NCBI GenBank assembly: GCA_030680575.1
Contig: JAUXVI010000021.1
Span: 41,286-105,285 of the forward strand
Direction: 5' to 3'
From: Hylemonella sp.
GTDB taxonomy: Bacteria; Pseudomonadota; Gammaproteobacteria; Burkholderiales; Burkholderiaceae_C
Length of the DNA stretch: 64,000 bases
A model generated the notes under the pieces. That model was given only the letters and a program-made list of their open reading frames with translations. It was not told where the DNA came from and did no database searches. Numbering within the stretch: the first letter of the stretch is position 1; each line of letters starts with the position of its first letter. The position numbers were made by a program, and so were the translations under genes. Of the stretch, positions 16,673 to 25,278 are shown one piece after another.

Positions 16673-18397
16673 TTACCGTGCTTTTTCCTTCACGTAGCGG
16701 CCGGGCGCCGCCTCGATCACCTTGTACTTGCCCTTGCCGTAGCTCTTGGGCGCAGCCACCTGTTTGCCGGCCTGGGCCTTGAGCCAGGCCGCCCAGTCGG
16801 GCCACCAGCTGCCGACATGTTCGTCGGCGCCGGCCAGCCAGGCATCGAGCGTTGTCGGCAACTTGCCGTCGGGGCGCAGCCAGTGGCTGCGCTTCTTTTT
16901 CTCCGGCGGGTTGATCACGCCGGCAATGTGGCCGGACGCGCCCATGACAAAACGCTTCTTGCCCGGCAACACCTGGGTGCTGGCGTAGGCGCCGCCGATC
17001 GGGACGATGTGGTCCTCGCGCGAGCCGTAGATGTAGGCCGGGATGTCCACCCGGCGCAAATCAAGCGCTTCACCGCAGACCGTGAGCTGGCCCGGTTTGA
17101 CCAGGTTGTTTTCCAGGTAGGTGTTGCGCAGGTACCAGGCGTAGAACGGCCCGGGCAGGTTGGTGCTGTCGCTGTTCCAGTACAGCAGGTCGAACGGCGG
17201 CGGGGTTTCGCCCTTGAGGTAGTTGCCCACCACGTAGTTCCACACCAGGTCGTTGGGGCGCAGAAAGCTGAAGGTGGACGACAGGTCGCGCCCCTTCATC
17301 AGACCGCCCTGCCCCATCTGCTTTTCGCGGTAGCGCACCATGGCTTCGTCGATGAAGACGTCCATGATGCCGGTCTCGGTGAAGTCGAGAAAGGTGGTGA
17401 GGAAGGTGGCGCTGTGCACCGGCTTCTCGCCGCGCGCCGCCAGCACCGCCAAGGCCGTGCCCAGGATGGTGCCGCCGACGCAGAAGCCCAGGGCGTTGAT
17501 GGTCTTGGCGCCGCTGATGGCCTGCACCACGTGGATGGCCTGGATGGCGGCGTCCTCGATGTAGTCGTCCCAGGTCTTGTGCGCCAGCGTCTCGTCCGGG
17601 TTGCGCCAACTCACCACAAAGGTGCGGTGACCCTGTGCCACGGCATAGCGGATCAGCGAGTTGTCGGGCTGCAGGTCGAGGATGTAGTACTTGTTGATGC
17701 AAGGTGGAATCAGCAGCAAGGGGCGCTCGTACACCTTGGCCGTGAGCGGTTTGTATTCGATCAGCTGGAACAGCTCGTTCTCGAACACCACGGCGCCTTC
17801 GGTGGTGGCCACGTTGCGGCCGACTTCAAACTGGCTCTCGTCGGTCATGCTCACATGCCCCTGCTGCAGGTCGTGCAGCAGGTTGTGCATGCCTTTGGCC
17901 AGGCTCTCACCCTTGGTCTCGATCGCTTTTTGCTGCGCTTCGGCATTGAGCGCCAGGAAGTTGCTCGGCGCGCTGGCCGCCACCCACTGCTCCACCGCGA
18001 AGCGGATGCGGGCACGCGTCTTGGCGTCGGCCTGCACGGCATCGGCCATCTGCAGCAGCAGGCGGGCGTTGAGCTGGTAGGCCGCCGCCGACAGTGCTGC
18101 CAGCGGGTTGTCGCCCCAGGCCTTGGCAGCAAAACGTTTGTCGCCACTGGCTGCAGCCCCAACCTCGGGGCCATGCTGCATCAGCTGCGCCAGGTCATGC
18201 AGATACTGCTGTTGCAGCGCCTGCAGCTTGTCAGGCGCAATGCCCACCGGCTGCTCGGGCAGCGGCACGCCGGGTGCACTGCCTTGACCGAGATCAAGCC
18301 CCTGAAAAGACTGAAACATCTTCATCCAGCTGTCGCCAAAGGTCTGCTGGAACTGCCGGGCCGCCTGGGCCCAGAATTCGGGAGTATCCTGTGTCAC
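16673..18397 (-). CDS. phaC: class I poly(3-hydroxyalkanoate) synthase
   Basis: 574 residues, typical for class I PhaC (about 560-590). The lipase-like box is GFCVGG with the nucleophile Cys, the catalytic Asp is in YGSREDHIVP and the catalytic His in GASGHIAGVINPP. PPCINKYYILDLQPDNSLIRYAV is the conserved segment before the active site, and the Trp needed for dimer contact lies in SHWLRPDG. It polymerises (R)-3-hydroxyacyl-CoA on granule surfaces. It is the first gene of phaCAB, with no phasin or PhaR nearby in this window. The N-terminal 100 residues are variable, as usual. Confidence 0.95.
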   Translation of the reverse strand: MTQDTPEFWAQAARQFQQTFGDSWMKMFQSFQGLDLGQGSAPGVPLPEQPVGIAPDKLQALQQQYLHDLAQLMQHGPEVGAAASGDKRFAAKAWGDNPLAALSAAAYQLNARLLLQMADAVQADAKTRARIRFAVEQWVAASAPSNFLALNAEAQQKAIETKGESLAKGMHNLLHDLQQGHVSMTDESQFEVGRNVATTEGAVVFENELFQLIEYKPLTAKVYERPLLLIPPCINKYYILDLQPDNSLIRYAVAQGHRTFVVSWRNPDETLAHKTWDDYIEDAAIQAIHVVQAISGAKTINALGFCVGGTILGTALAVLAARGEKPVHSATFLTTFLDFTETGIMDVFIDEAMVRYREKQMGQGGLMKGRDLSSTFSFLRPNDLVWNYVVGNYLKGETPPPFDLLYWNSDSTNLPGPFYAWYLRNTYLENNLVKPGQLTVCGEALDLRRVDIPAYIYGSREDHIVPIGGAYASTQVLPGKKRFVMGASGHIAGVINPPEKKKRSHWLRPDGKLPTTLDAWLAGADEHVGSWWPDWAAWLKAQAGKQVAAPKSYGKGKYKVIEAAPGRYVKEKAR

Positions 18398-18482
18398 ACC
18401 TCGTCCTTGTGCTGCTGATCAGTGTTGTCAGCCAGTATCTCAGGTCCACCCCTTCGAAAAACTGACAGTCATCAATGACCCT

Positions 18483-18815
18483 ATGTTCCCGATACTGATT
18501 GCCATTGGCTGGCTCTATGTGGCCCTGATGATGGCCGTGGCCGAAGCCACCAACACCACCGGCACCGTGCTGGGTGCGCTCATCACGTTTGTACTCTATG
18601 GTGTGGGTCCTGTGGCATTGGTGCTTTACCTGATAGGGGCGCCGGGGCGACGCCACGCACGCAAGACGCGCGAAGCCGCCGAACTGGCAGCCTGGCGGGC
18701 GGCCCAGCAGCCAACACCACCCGAAGCAGACGCGCAGGAAGCCGGCTCAGGCCAGCCAGACGCAGGCGGCCAGGCGCCCGCTGACGCCATCGCGCCGGTG
18801 CGAAAAGAACCGTGA
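18483..18815 (+). CDS. small two-span membrane protein
   Basis: 110 residues. Two hydrophobic segments (IGWLYVALMMAVAEATN, and ITFVLYGVGPVALVLYLIG) are followed by an Arg/Lys-rich turn (GAPGRRHARKTREAA) and a hydrophilic tail rich in Ala, Pro, Gln and Asp from about 68. This looks like an inner-membrane protein with the tail in the cytoplasm. No family recognised for sure. The last 69 bases overlap the 3' end of pgeF on the other strand, so the low-complexity tail is partly the reverse complement of a conserved C-terminus. The gene diverges from phaC with 85 bases between the starts. Confidence 0.6.
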   Translation: MFPILIAIGWLYVALMMAVAEATNTTGTVLGALITFVLYGVGPVALVLYLIGAPGRRHARKTREAAELAAWRAAQQPTPPEADAQEAGSGQPDAGGQAPADAIAPVRKEP

Positions 18816-19547
18816 CGGGTTGCTCAGCGTGCACCAGTCACGGCTGCCGTCATTGCCATAAACCTGCGTGATGCCCAGCGCCGCCAGGCGCTGACGCGCC
18901 AGCGCCGGCAGATCGGCCAGCCACTTGCCCGCTGTGGGTGTAGGACGGAAGCAGGCTGCCGCTTGCGGCGCGTGCGCCTCGAACGCCGCCTTGACGTCGG
19001 GCCCGACCTCAAAGGCCTCCGGCCCGATGCAAGGGCCCAGCCACGCTATTATTTTTGTAGCTGCCAGCGCATGTACATCGGGGGCTTCAAGCGGAAAATG
19101 CTTATAAACCGATTCCAGCACGCCCAAGCCCGCCGCACCCGCCAAGCCGCGCCAGCCGGCGTGCGCCGCAGCGACAAAGCTGCCTTGTGTGTCGGTGAAC
19201 AGCACCGGCAGACAATCCGCCACCATGATGGTGCAGGCCACGCCGCGTTCGCGTGTGAAGCAGGCATCTGCCTGCGTGCCGTGGGCGGTATGGCCGTCCA
19301 GCACCACCACGCCGCTGCCGTGCACCTGCGACAGGAAGACCGGCCGCGCCGCAATGGCGTCATGAAGCAGCGCCCGGTTGGCCCCCACCGCCAGGATGTC
19401 GTCCCCCACATGGTCGCCCAGATTCAGACTGTCATAAGGCGGCTGCGAGTGGCCGCCCGCGCGCGTGGTGCAGACGGCATGCACCTGGGCTGGTGCCGGC
19501 CATTGCGGAACCAGCCAGTCCGGGCGCATGGGGACCGGGACTGGCAC
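18747..19547 (-). CDS. pgeF: peptidoglycan editing factor / polyphenol oxidase family (YfiH)
   Basis: 266 residues of the YfiH/PgeF (laccase domain, DUF152) fold. The metal or purine site motifs are visible: FLSQVHGSGVVVLD, MVADCLPVLF, AAAHAGWRGLAG, WLGPCIGPEAFEVG and a C-terminal FFSHRRDG-SGR. Members remove mis-incorporated L-Ser from UDP-MurNAc peptides or act as purine nucleosidase/laccase. A 21-residue segment (YKHFPLEAPDVHALAATKII) between AGWRG and WLGP is encoded by a dispersed DNA repeat. Start is GTG 19547, two bases after the maiA stop, with an alternative ATG at 19529. It is translated in the maiA-pgeF unit. Confidence 0.85.
   Translation of the reverse strand: MPVPVPMRPDWLVPQWPAPAQVHAVCTTRAGGHSQPPYDSLNLGDHVGDDILAVGANRALLHDAIAARPVFLSQVHGSGVVVLDGHTAHGTQADACFTRERGVACTIMVADCLPVLFTDTQGSFVAAAHAGWRGLAGAAGLGVLESVYKHFPLEAPDVHALAATKIIAWLGPCIGPEAFEVGPDVKAAFEAHAPQAAACFRPTPTAGKWLADLPALARQRLAALGITQVYGNDGSRDWCTLSNPSRFFSHRRDGVSGRLAACVWLA
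19045..19108 (+). repeat. dispersed ~60-bp repeat, copy 3, inside pgeF
   Basis: GCTATTATTTTTGTAGCTG then CCAGCGCATGTACATC and a GGGGCTTCAAGC tail ending AAAATGCTTATAAA. It shares the GCTAT head, the CTGCCAGCG core and the GGGCT tail with copy 2. It lies wholly within the pgeF coding sequence and is read through without a stop on the minus strand. Confidence 0.75.
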
Positions 19548-19549
19548 GC

Positions 19550-20215
19550 TCAGGCCTCGTTGTCGGGGCAGTTGGCGGGCTGCGCCTGCTGAAAGGCCGG
19601 CAGCTGCATGCAGGCGTCGAACGCCGCCATGGTCAGCGGCAGGCCGTCGAGGTTCACGTCAAAGCGTTTGCCATTGAAGATTTGCGGCACCAGGCAGCAG
19701 TCGGCCAGCGTGGGCGTGTCACCCCAGCAGTAGACCGAGGGCTTGAGCCCGGCCTGCCGGCGCTGCGTATCCAGCGTGACGAGTTGCCGCTCGAAGCTCT
19801 CCAGCCCCACACGCACCCAGTGGCGGTACCAGGTGTTCTTGGCTTCTTCTTCCACCTTGAGTTCGCGCACCAGGTACTTGAGCACGCGCAGGTTGTTGAG
19901 GGGGTGGATTTCGCAGGCAATGGACTGCGCCAGTGCCCGCACCTTGGCACGCCCCAGCGCATCAGCCGGCATCAGCGGCGGCTGCGGATGGGTTTCGTCC
20001 AGGTACTCGATGATGGCCATCGACTGCGACAGCCGTTCGCCCTCGACCTCCAGCAGCGGCACCAGACCATCGGACGAGATGCCGGTGTAGTCAGGCAGCT
20101 TGTGGTCGCCACGCGCCAGGTGCACCGGGATGTACTCGTAGCTCAGCCCCTTGAGGGCCAGCGCGATACGCACGCGGAACGAGGCGGAGGAGCGGAAGTA
20201 GTTGTGCAGCTTCAT
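19550..20215 (-). CDS. maiA: maleylacetoacetate / maleylpyruvate isomerase (zeta-class GST)
   Basis: 221 residues, a zeta-class glutathione transferase. The N-terminus (LHNYFRSSASFRVRIALALKG) contains the SSxSxRVRI motif where Ser contacts glutathione, and DGLVPLLEVEGERLSQSMAIIEYL is the cis-Pro and glutathione-binding region. CEIHPLNNLRVLKYL marks the zeta class. It isomerises maleylacetoacetate (tyrosine breakdown) or maleylpyruvate (gentisate breakdown). A fumarylpyruvate-hydrolase-like gene 4 kb away supports the gentisate route, but no gentisate dioxygenase is in the window. It precedes pgeF with a 2-base gap. The ribosome binding site is weak. Confidence 0.85.
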   Translation of the reverse strand: MKLHNYFRSSASFRVRIALALKGLSYEYIPVHLARGDHKLPDYTGISSDGLVPLLEVEGERLSQSMAIIEYLDETHPQPPLMPADALGRAKVRALAQSIACEIHPLNNLRVLKYLVRELKVEEEAKNTWYRHWVRVGLESFERQLVTLDTQRRQAGLKPSVYCWGDTPTLADCCLVPQIFNGKRFDVNLDGLPLTMAAFDACMQLPAFQQAQPANCPDNEA

Positions 20216-20320
20216 GGAACCTGAGGATAAACGCAAACCCGGCAACGGCAAACTGACACGGCGCGCACAGCCTCGAACTCCTAAAATACCCAGACAAAAA
20301 CTCACAGGCTCAGCATTGAC

Positions 20321-22999
20321 ATGCTTACCGCGCCCCCCGTTGGGACCGATCAACACCGCCCCTCTCGCAGTCACTCTTCCCTGCGGATCGCGTTCGAATC
20401 GGTGTGGGATCTCCTGCTGCTGGGCGTCCTGCTGCTGGCACTGATCTGGAGCCTCGTCCTGTGGGAAGGCCAGCGAAGCAAAGAGGAACGACTCGCCGAT
20501 TTCAGGCAGAACCTGACGCACCTGACCGCCATTCTGGATGAAACGCTGGTGCGACAGCTCAACGGCATCGACAACGCGCTGCTCATTTTGCGCGAGGACT
20601 ACCGGAGGGACAAAGCCAATCTGATGCGCACAGCGGGCCTGCTGCGGCATGGCCCGCTCAAGGCGCTGGATGTGAATGTCACCGTGATCGGTCGCACCGG
20701 CTATTCAGAAATCAGCGATGCACCCAACTACGGGGCTCCCGTCTACCTGGGCGACCACCTGCACTTCCGCCACTTTGCCGATGGTGGCGCCGACCGGCTT
20801 TATATCAGCGAGCCCATGATGGACCGCCTCAGAAAGCTCTGGCGTGTGCAGCTGGTGCGCCCCATTGTGGGTAAGAACAGCCAGTTCCTGGGTGTGATCG
20901 TGATCTCCATGTCTCCCGAGGAGCTCACTCGTTTCATCCAGCCGCTGACGATCGGTGCCGACACCATCATGTCGGTGTTCTCGCACGATGGTGTCTTGTT
21001 GAGTCGCTCCCGGGATTTGCCGGCACACATGGGGACCCGTCTGTCCGGCAAGATCATGGCAGAGTACCAGCGTCAGAGGGAAGGCTTCGAAATACGCCCC
21101 TCAACGCTGGACCAGGTCGAGCGCGGCCAAGCTTACCGCTGGGTCGAGGCTTACCCCCTGCTGCTGCTGGTCTCGCGCTCGCCCGCTGACCTGTACGCGG
21201 CAATCAGCGCCCAGCAGAGATTGTTGGCGCTCCTGGGCACGGGTGCCAGCCTGATGGTGCTGGTCTCACTGGCCTGGATCGGGCGTTCGCTGTACCTGCG
21301 CAAGCTGGCAGAAATCCGCCTCAATCTCGAACATTCCCACCTGACCGAAGCCCAGCGCATCGCGCACCTGGGCAGTTGGGAGTACGACCTGGTGACGAAC
21401 CGCTGGACCTGGTCGGAGCAGGTGTTTCGCATGCTCGAATTCGACAGGCCGCAAGCCGGTGCGAGGTCGAGCAGACTGCTTGAAATGACGCACCCGGAAG
21501 ACCGCGCCAGTGTCAATGATTCGTATGCTCGCGCCTTGAAGGAGCAGATCCCGTTCGACATCAGCTACCGCGTGCGCATGGCAGACGGACGCATCAAATG
21601 GTTGCACGCACGCGGCAGCCGCAGCATCAATGCGCTCGGCCACGCCGTGATGGCTGGCACGGTGCAGGACATCACAGCCGCCAAAGACGAGGAAGCGGCA
21701 CGCGAAGCCTTGTCGCGCGACAGGCTGCTGCTGTTGGAATCGACCGGCGAGGGCATTTACGGCATGGACCTGCAGGGCAAATGCACCTTCATCAATCCGG
21801 CTGCCAGCCGGATGCTGGGCTTCGCGTCGTCGGACATCATCGGCCGCAACATCCACGAACTGATCCACTACAAACGTGCCGACGGCTCGCTCTACCCCCG
21901 GGAAGAGTGTCCGATGAGCCGGACATCGCTGACCGGCGAGGCCGTCGAGTCGATCGAAGAGGTGTTCTGGCGCAAGGACGGAACACCGCTGCCAGTGGAG
22001 TACTCTGCCCATCCGATCCGCGATGCCGAACAGGTATCGGGGACTGTGGTCATCTTCTCCGACGTCAGCGAACGGCGGCGCAGCGAGGCCGAGATGCGCA
22101 TTGCGGCCACGGCTTTTGAAACGCAGGAAGGCATCTTCATCACCGACGCCAACGGCCTGATCCTGCGCGTCAACAGCGCTTTCAGCGCCATCACCGGTTA
22201 TACCGCTGCCGAGGTGGAAGGCAAGAATCCGCGTTTTCGCAGTTCCGGGCGTCACGACAATGCCTTCTATGCGGCGATGTGGACGCGACTCCAGACCACA
22301 GGCGCCTGGAAGGGCGAGATCTGGAACCGCCGCAAGAACGGCGAGATCTACCCCGAGTCCGCCACCATCACAGCCGTGCGCGGCGAAGACGGCACGGTCA
22401 GCCACTACGTTGCCACGCTGCACGACATCACCGAGCGCAAGGCGGCCGAGGAAGAAATCCACCAGCTCGCTTTTTACGACCCGCTCACCAAGTTGCCCAA
22501 CCGCCGGCTGCTGCAGGACCGGCTGGAGCAGGCCCTGGCCACCAGCAGTCGCAGCCAGCACCATGGTGCCGTGATGTTCATCGATCTTGACAAGTTCAAG
22601 CAACTCAACGACACCCTGGGTCACGATCACGGCGACCTGCTGCTGCTGCAGGTCGCCCAACGTCTGCAGCACTGTGTACGCCAGGCCGACACCGTAGCCC
22701 GCCTGGGCGGGGACGAGTTTGTGGTTCTGCTGCAGGAACTCAACACCGACGCCGAACAGGCCACGGCAGAAGCCGCCTTTGTCGGCAACAAGATCATGGC
22801 GACCCTGAACCAGCCCTACAACCTCAAAGACCACGTGCACAAGAGCTCATCCAGCATCGGCGTCACCCTGTTCCTGGGTCAGGCTTACAGCAGCGATCAG
22901 TTGCTCAAGCGGGCCGACCTGGCCATGTACCGTGCCAAGGGAGCAGGCCGCAACACACTGCGTTTCTTCGACCCGAGCATGCTCAATACCGATGCGTGA
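20321..22999 (+). CDS. membrane-bound diguanylate cyclase with sensor and PAS domains
   Basis: 892 residues. A membrane span (about 29-50), a periplasmic double-Cache-like sensor (about 55-300) and a second span (LALLGTGASLMVLVSLAWIG, about 305-325) come first. Three PAS domains follow (about 345-465, 480-600 and 605-725). The last is closed by HDITERKAAEEEI and a GGDEF domain starts with LAFYDPLTKLPNRRLLQDRL. The active site LGGDEFVVL is intact and an RxxD inhibitory site (RQAD) sits five residues before it, so it should be an active, product-inhibited cyclic-di-GMP synthase. There is no EAL domain. It diverges from maiA with 105 bases between the starts. The ligand is unknown. Confidence 0.9.
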   Translation: MLTAPPVGTDQHRPSRSHSSLRIAFESVWDLLLLGVLLLALIWSLVLWEGQRSKEERLADFRQNLTHLTAILDETLVRQLNGIDNALLILREDYRRDKANLMRTAGLLRHGPLKALDVNVTVIGRTGYSEISDAPNYGAPVYLGDHLHFRHFADGGADRLYISEPMMDRLRKLWRVQLVRPIVGKNSQFLGVIVISMSPEELTRFIQPLTIGADTIMSVFSHDGVLLSRSRDLPAHMGTRLSGKIMAEYQRQREGFEIRPSTLDQVERGQAYRWVEAYPLLLLVSRSPADLYAAISAQQRLLALLGTGASLMVLVSLAWIGRSLYLRKLAEIRLNLEHSHLTEAQRIAHLGSWEYDLVTNRWTWSEQVFRMLEFDRPQAGARSSRLLEMTHPEDRASVNDSYARALKEQIPFDISYRVRMADGRIKWLHARGSRSINALGHAVMAGTVQDITAAKDEEAAREALSRDRLLLLESTGEGIYGMDLQGKCTFINPAASRMLGFASSDIIGRNIHELIHYKRADGSLYPREECPMSRTSLTGEAVESIEEVFWRKDGTPLPVEYSAHPIRDAEQVSGTVVIFSDVSERRRSEAEMRIAATAFETQEGIFITDANGLILRVNSAFSAITGYTAAEVEGKNPRFRSSGRHDNAFYAAMWTRLQTTGAWKGEIWNRRKNGEIYPESATITAVRGEDGTVSHYVATLHDITERKAAEEEIHQLAFYDPLTKLPNRRLLQDRLEQALATSSRSQHHGAVMFIDLDKFKQLNDTLGHDHGDLLLLQVAQRLQHCVRQADTVARLGGDEFVVLLQELNTDAEQATAEAAFVGNKIMATLNQPYNLKDHVHKSSSSIGVTLFLGQAYSSDQLLKRADLAMYRAKGAGRNTLRFFDPSMLNTDA

Positions 23000-23073
23000 A
23001 CAAACCGAAGTTGAGTCCCTGGTGCTGACGTAGACTCACAAGCCGAAAAACCACCCTTCAGGAGACTGCCCTC

Positions 23074-23376
23074 ATGATTCTCGAACATGCCGACATCCGC
23101 ATCCATGCCGGCCAGCAAGCCGCCTTTGACGAAGCCATCCAGCGCGGGCTGCAATCGGTGATCAGTCAGGCCAAGGGATTTCAGGGCTTCAAGGTCAACA
23201 AGGGGATCGAGCACCCTGAGCGCTACCTCCTGATGATCTTCTGGGACACGCTGGAAGACCATACCGTGCATTTCCGCCAGTCGCCGGCCTTTGCCGAATG
23301 GCGCGCCATCGTGGGCCCCTTCTTTGCCGCCCCGCCGGTGGTGGAGCATTTCGAACTGCTGGCCAAGTCTGAGTAG
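23074..23376 (+). CDS. antibiotic biosynthesis monooxygenase (ABM) domain protein
   Basis: 100 residues, a single ABM ferredoxin-like domain. Strand MILEHADIRIHAG, helix AFDEAIQRGLQ, then GFQGFKVNKGIEHPERYLLMIFWDTLEDH and HFRQSPAFAEWRAIVGPFF fit the family well, with the WDTLEDHxxHFRxSP segment as the best match. It may be a small cofactor-free oxygenase or a binding protein; the substrate is not deducible. A good ribosome binding site (CAGGAGACTG) precedes the ATG. It follows the cyclase gene by 74 bases but the two are probably independent. Confidence 0.8.
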   Translation: MILEHADIRIHAGQQAAFDEAIQRGLQSVISQAKGFQGFKVNKGIEHPERYLLMIFWDTLEDHTVHFRQSPAFAEWRAIVGPFFAAPPVVEHFELLAKSE

Positions 23377-23395
23377 CACCCCCGTTGACAGCTCA

Positions 23396-23474
23396 CTTCG
23401 TGTAGCTGCCCTCCCCCCTCAAGGGGGCAACGCCAGCGGTCCGGCAAAGCCGGCTCCACGGCGTTCTGCGATGA
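23396..23474 (+). repeat. GC-rich intergenic repeat, copy 2
   Basis: CTTCGTGTAGCTGCCCTCCC then CCTCAAGGGGGCAACGCCAGCG and GTCCGGCAAAGCCGGCTCC. The same blocks (CGTGT, CCCCCCTT/CTCAAGGGGGC, CCAGCGG, CCGGCA-AGCCGG) occur inverted at 57837-57942. It contains two nested hairpins and sits between convergent genes, where it could act as a terminator. Confidence 0.65.
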
Positions 23475-23521
23475 AAACCCGCTGAAACCAGGGCCTGGTG
23501 AGGGCGTGAAGCGCTGCTGAC

Positions 23522-23965
23522 TCAGTCGGCAGCCGCTTCGTGGCCTGAAACCAGCTTGCCAAGCAAGGCCATGAACAAGACCTGCTCATCGTCTGAGAGC
23601 GGACTCAGGATTTTCGTTTGCACTCGCGCCACGGCGCGTTTCATGCTCTGTACTGCCTGCTCACCCTCGGCCGTCACCCACAACAATCTGCGGCGCCGAT
23701 CCTGCGCATCGGCTTCGCGCCGCACCCAGCCCTTGCTCTCCAGACGCCCGATCACCGAACCGGAAGTCGCGGCATCAAAGGCCACTTGGTTTGCCAGCGT
23801 GACCTGATCCACGCCCGGTGTGTCCATCAGCGCATTGAGAATGGCGAATTGCACTGGCGTGACGTCAAATGAAGCCGTCTCCTCCATGAAAACAGCATAG
23901 GCCACTTGTTGTGCCCGCCGGATCAGGTGGCCTGGCGCTTGCTTGAAGTCGAAGCTTTTGCTCAT
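23522..23965 (-). CDS. MarR family transcriptional regulator
   Basis: 147 residues with the MarR winged helix: VTPVQFAILNALMDTPGVDQVTLANQVAFDAATSGSVIGRLESKGWVRREADAQDRRRRLLWVTAEG, read in pieces, gives helix-turn-helix at about 45-85 and the wing with the DxRxRxxxVTxEG hallmark. Terminal helices form the dimer. Such regulators often respond to aromatic compounds; it lies divergent from the fumarylpyruvate-hydrolase-like gene with a 473-base gap that holds a dyad, so it may control that gene and itself. No specific ligand can be given. Confidence 0.85.
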   Translation of the reverse strand: MSKSFDFKQAPGHLIRRAQQVAYAVFMEETASFDVTPVQFAILNALMDTPGVDQVTLANQVAFDAATSGSVIGRLESKGWVRREADAQDRRRRLLWVTAEGEQAVQSMKRAVARVQTKILSPLSDDEQVLFMALLGKLVSGHEAAAD

Positions 23966-24089
23966 GGTGTCAGTCTATGCCTCCGCCACATCGGGTTTTC
24001 CCGAGGCCTGGGTTGGATAAATAGTAGCGATGCCGATTAAAAATAGACCCAGTTCGAGGTGACTCATCACATGATGCGCAGCGCGAGTG

Positions 24090-24140
24090 CCCGGGTATTC
24101 ATTTCGAACCGCTTATCTTCAAGAGATTCGATTACCCGGG
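24090..24140. promoter_or_regulatory. long dyad in the MarR / hydrolase divergent gap
   Basis: CCCGGGTA at 24090-24097 is mirrored by TACCCGGG at 24133-24140, with TTCGAA and ATTCGAT inside. It is a candidate operator for the MarR protein or a cruciform/hairpin. The rest of the 23966-24438 gap shows no gene; it ends with an AAGGAAGAAAGG ribosome binding site for the hydrolase. Confidence 0.4.
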
Positions 24141-24438
24141 ACTGACGCAAGTCATTCGGCAGGTTGTTGATTTATTACCCACGCAGGGCCTGAACTCCCC
24201 CCAAGCAGCCAGACCGGTGCGAACCTGCGCTGGTCCACAGTGCCGTGGCGGCGGCGGGAATTGCGTATATTGAGGGGGCCGCCAGTCCTGTACGATTTAC
24301 GCTCGAAGAATGCGATCAGCTTCTGTCGACCGTCCTGACAGGCCATGCACCTGCCGACCGCCACAGCTTGCGTGCTCTTCAATTTTCAGCCCGCCCGGAG
24401 CGACAGGCCCTGGGCACCCACAAGGAAGAAAGGTTTTC

Positions 24439-25134
24439 ATGAGCTACGTCATCACGCCGCCCGCCCCCGTGTCTGTGCCGGTGGTCGGCAGCAAGGATCG
24501 TTTCCCGGTCAATCGCATTTACTGCGTGGGACGCAACTACGTGGAGCACGCCAAGGAAATGGGCTTTACCGGCCGTGAACCGCCCTTCTTCTTCATCAAG
24601 CCGGCCGACACCTGCCTGGTGCTGGAGGCCGGCCAGACCGGCACCCTGCACTACCCGAGCCTGACCAAGGACTTCCACCACGAGATCGAGTTGGTGGCCT
24701 GCATTGGCGTGGGTGGCAAGAACATCAAGGCGGCGGACGCCAAGAAGCACATCTACGGCTACGCCGTCGGCCTGGACATGACGCGCCGTGACCTGCAGGG
24801 CGAACAAAAGAAACTTGGCCGCCCCTGGTGCATCGGCAAGACCTTCGACGAAGCCGCGCCGATCGGCCCCATCACGCCGGCAGCCCAAGCCGGCGATGTG
24901 GAGAACGCCGAGATCTATGTGCAGGTGAACGGCCAGGACCGCCAGCGCAGCACTGTCAGCAAGCTGATCTGGAATATCGGCGAGATCATCGAGCACCTGA
25001 CGACCGCCTGGGAGCTCAAGCCCGGCGACCTGATCTACACCGGCACACCGGAAGGCGTGGCGGCGGTGGTGCCCGGCGACACGCTGAGCGGCGGCGTGGC
25101 CGGCCTGGAGCCGATCACGCTCAAGATTGTTTGA
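24439..25134 (+). CDS. nagK: fumarylacetoacetate hydrolase family protein (fumarylpyruvate hydrolase-like)
   Basis: 231 residues of the FAH fold. The metal-binding Glu/Asp set is visible as YPSLTKDFHHEIELVACIG, with E-x-E at the centre and Asp in YAVGLDMTRRDLQ. The active-site lid IYCVGRNYVEHAKEMG is near the N-terminus, and the core GDLIYTGTPEGVAAVVPGD near the C-terminus. Members with this length hydrolyse fumarylpyruvate (gentisate pathway) or related 2,4-diketo acids. The symbol is tentative. Together with maiA 4 kb away it would form the last two steps of gentisate breakdown. AAGGAAGAAAGG precedes the ATG; a terminator follows. Confidence 0.8.
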   Translation: MSYVITPPAPVSVPVVGSKDRFPVNRIYCVGRNYVEHAKEMGFTGREPPFFFIKPADTCLVLEAGQTGTLHYPSLTKDFHHEIELVACIGVGGKNIKAADAKKHIYGYAVGLDMTRRDLQGEQKKLGRPWCIGKTFDEAAPIGPITPAAQAGDVENAEIYVQVNGQDRQRSTVSKLIWNIGEIIEHLTTAWELKPGDLIYTGTPEGVAAVVPGDTLSGGVAGLEPITLKIV

Positions 25135-25231
25135 CCTCCAGGCTGCGAAACACCGCAGTCAAGTCAATTGAGGAACTGGCAGCTCAAGAGGAACGAGAAA
25201 AAATAAGTCCTCCCAGCCTGCCGGCTTCTTC

Positions 25232-25262
25232 AGGGCTCCCTCATCCGGAGCCCTTTTCTTTT
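25232..25262 (+). terminator. Rho-independent terminator
   Basis: AGGGCTC, loop CCTCATCCG, GAGCCCT then TTTCTTTT. It follows the FAH-family gene by about 100 bases and lies just before the Nudix start. Confidence 0.8.
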
Positions 25263-25278
25263 ATACACTCCGGTCATC

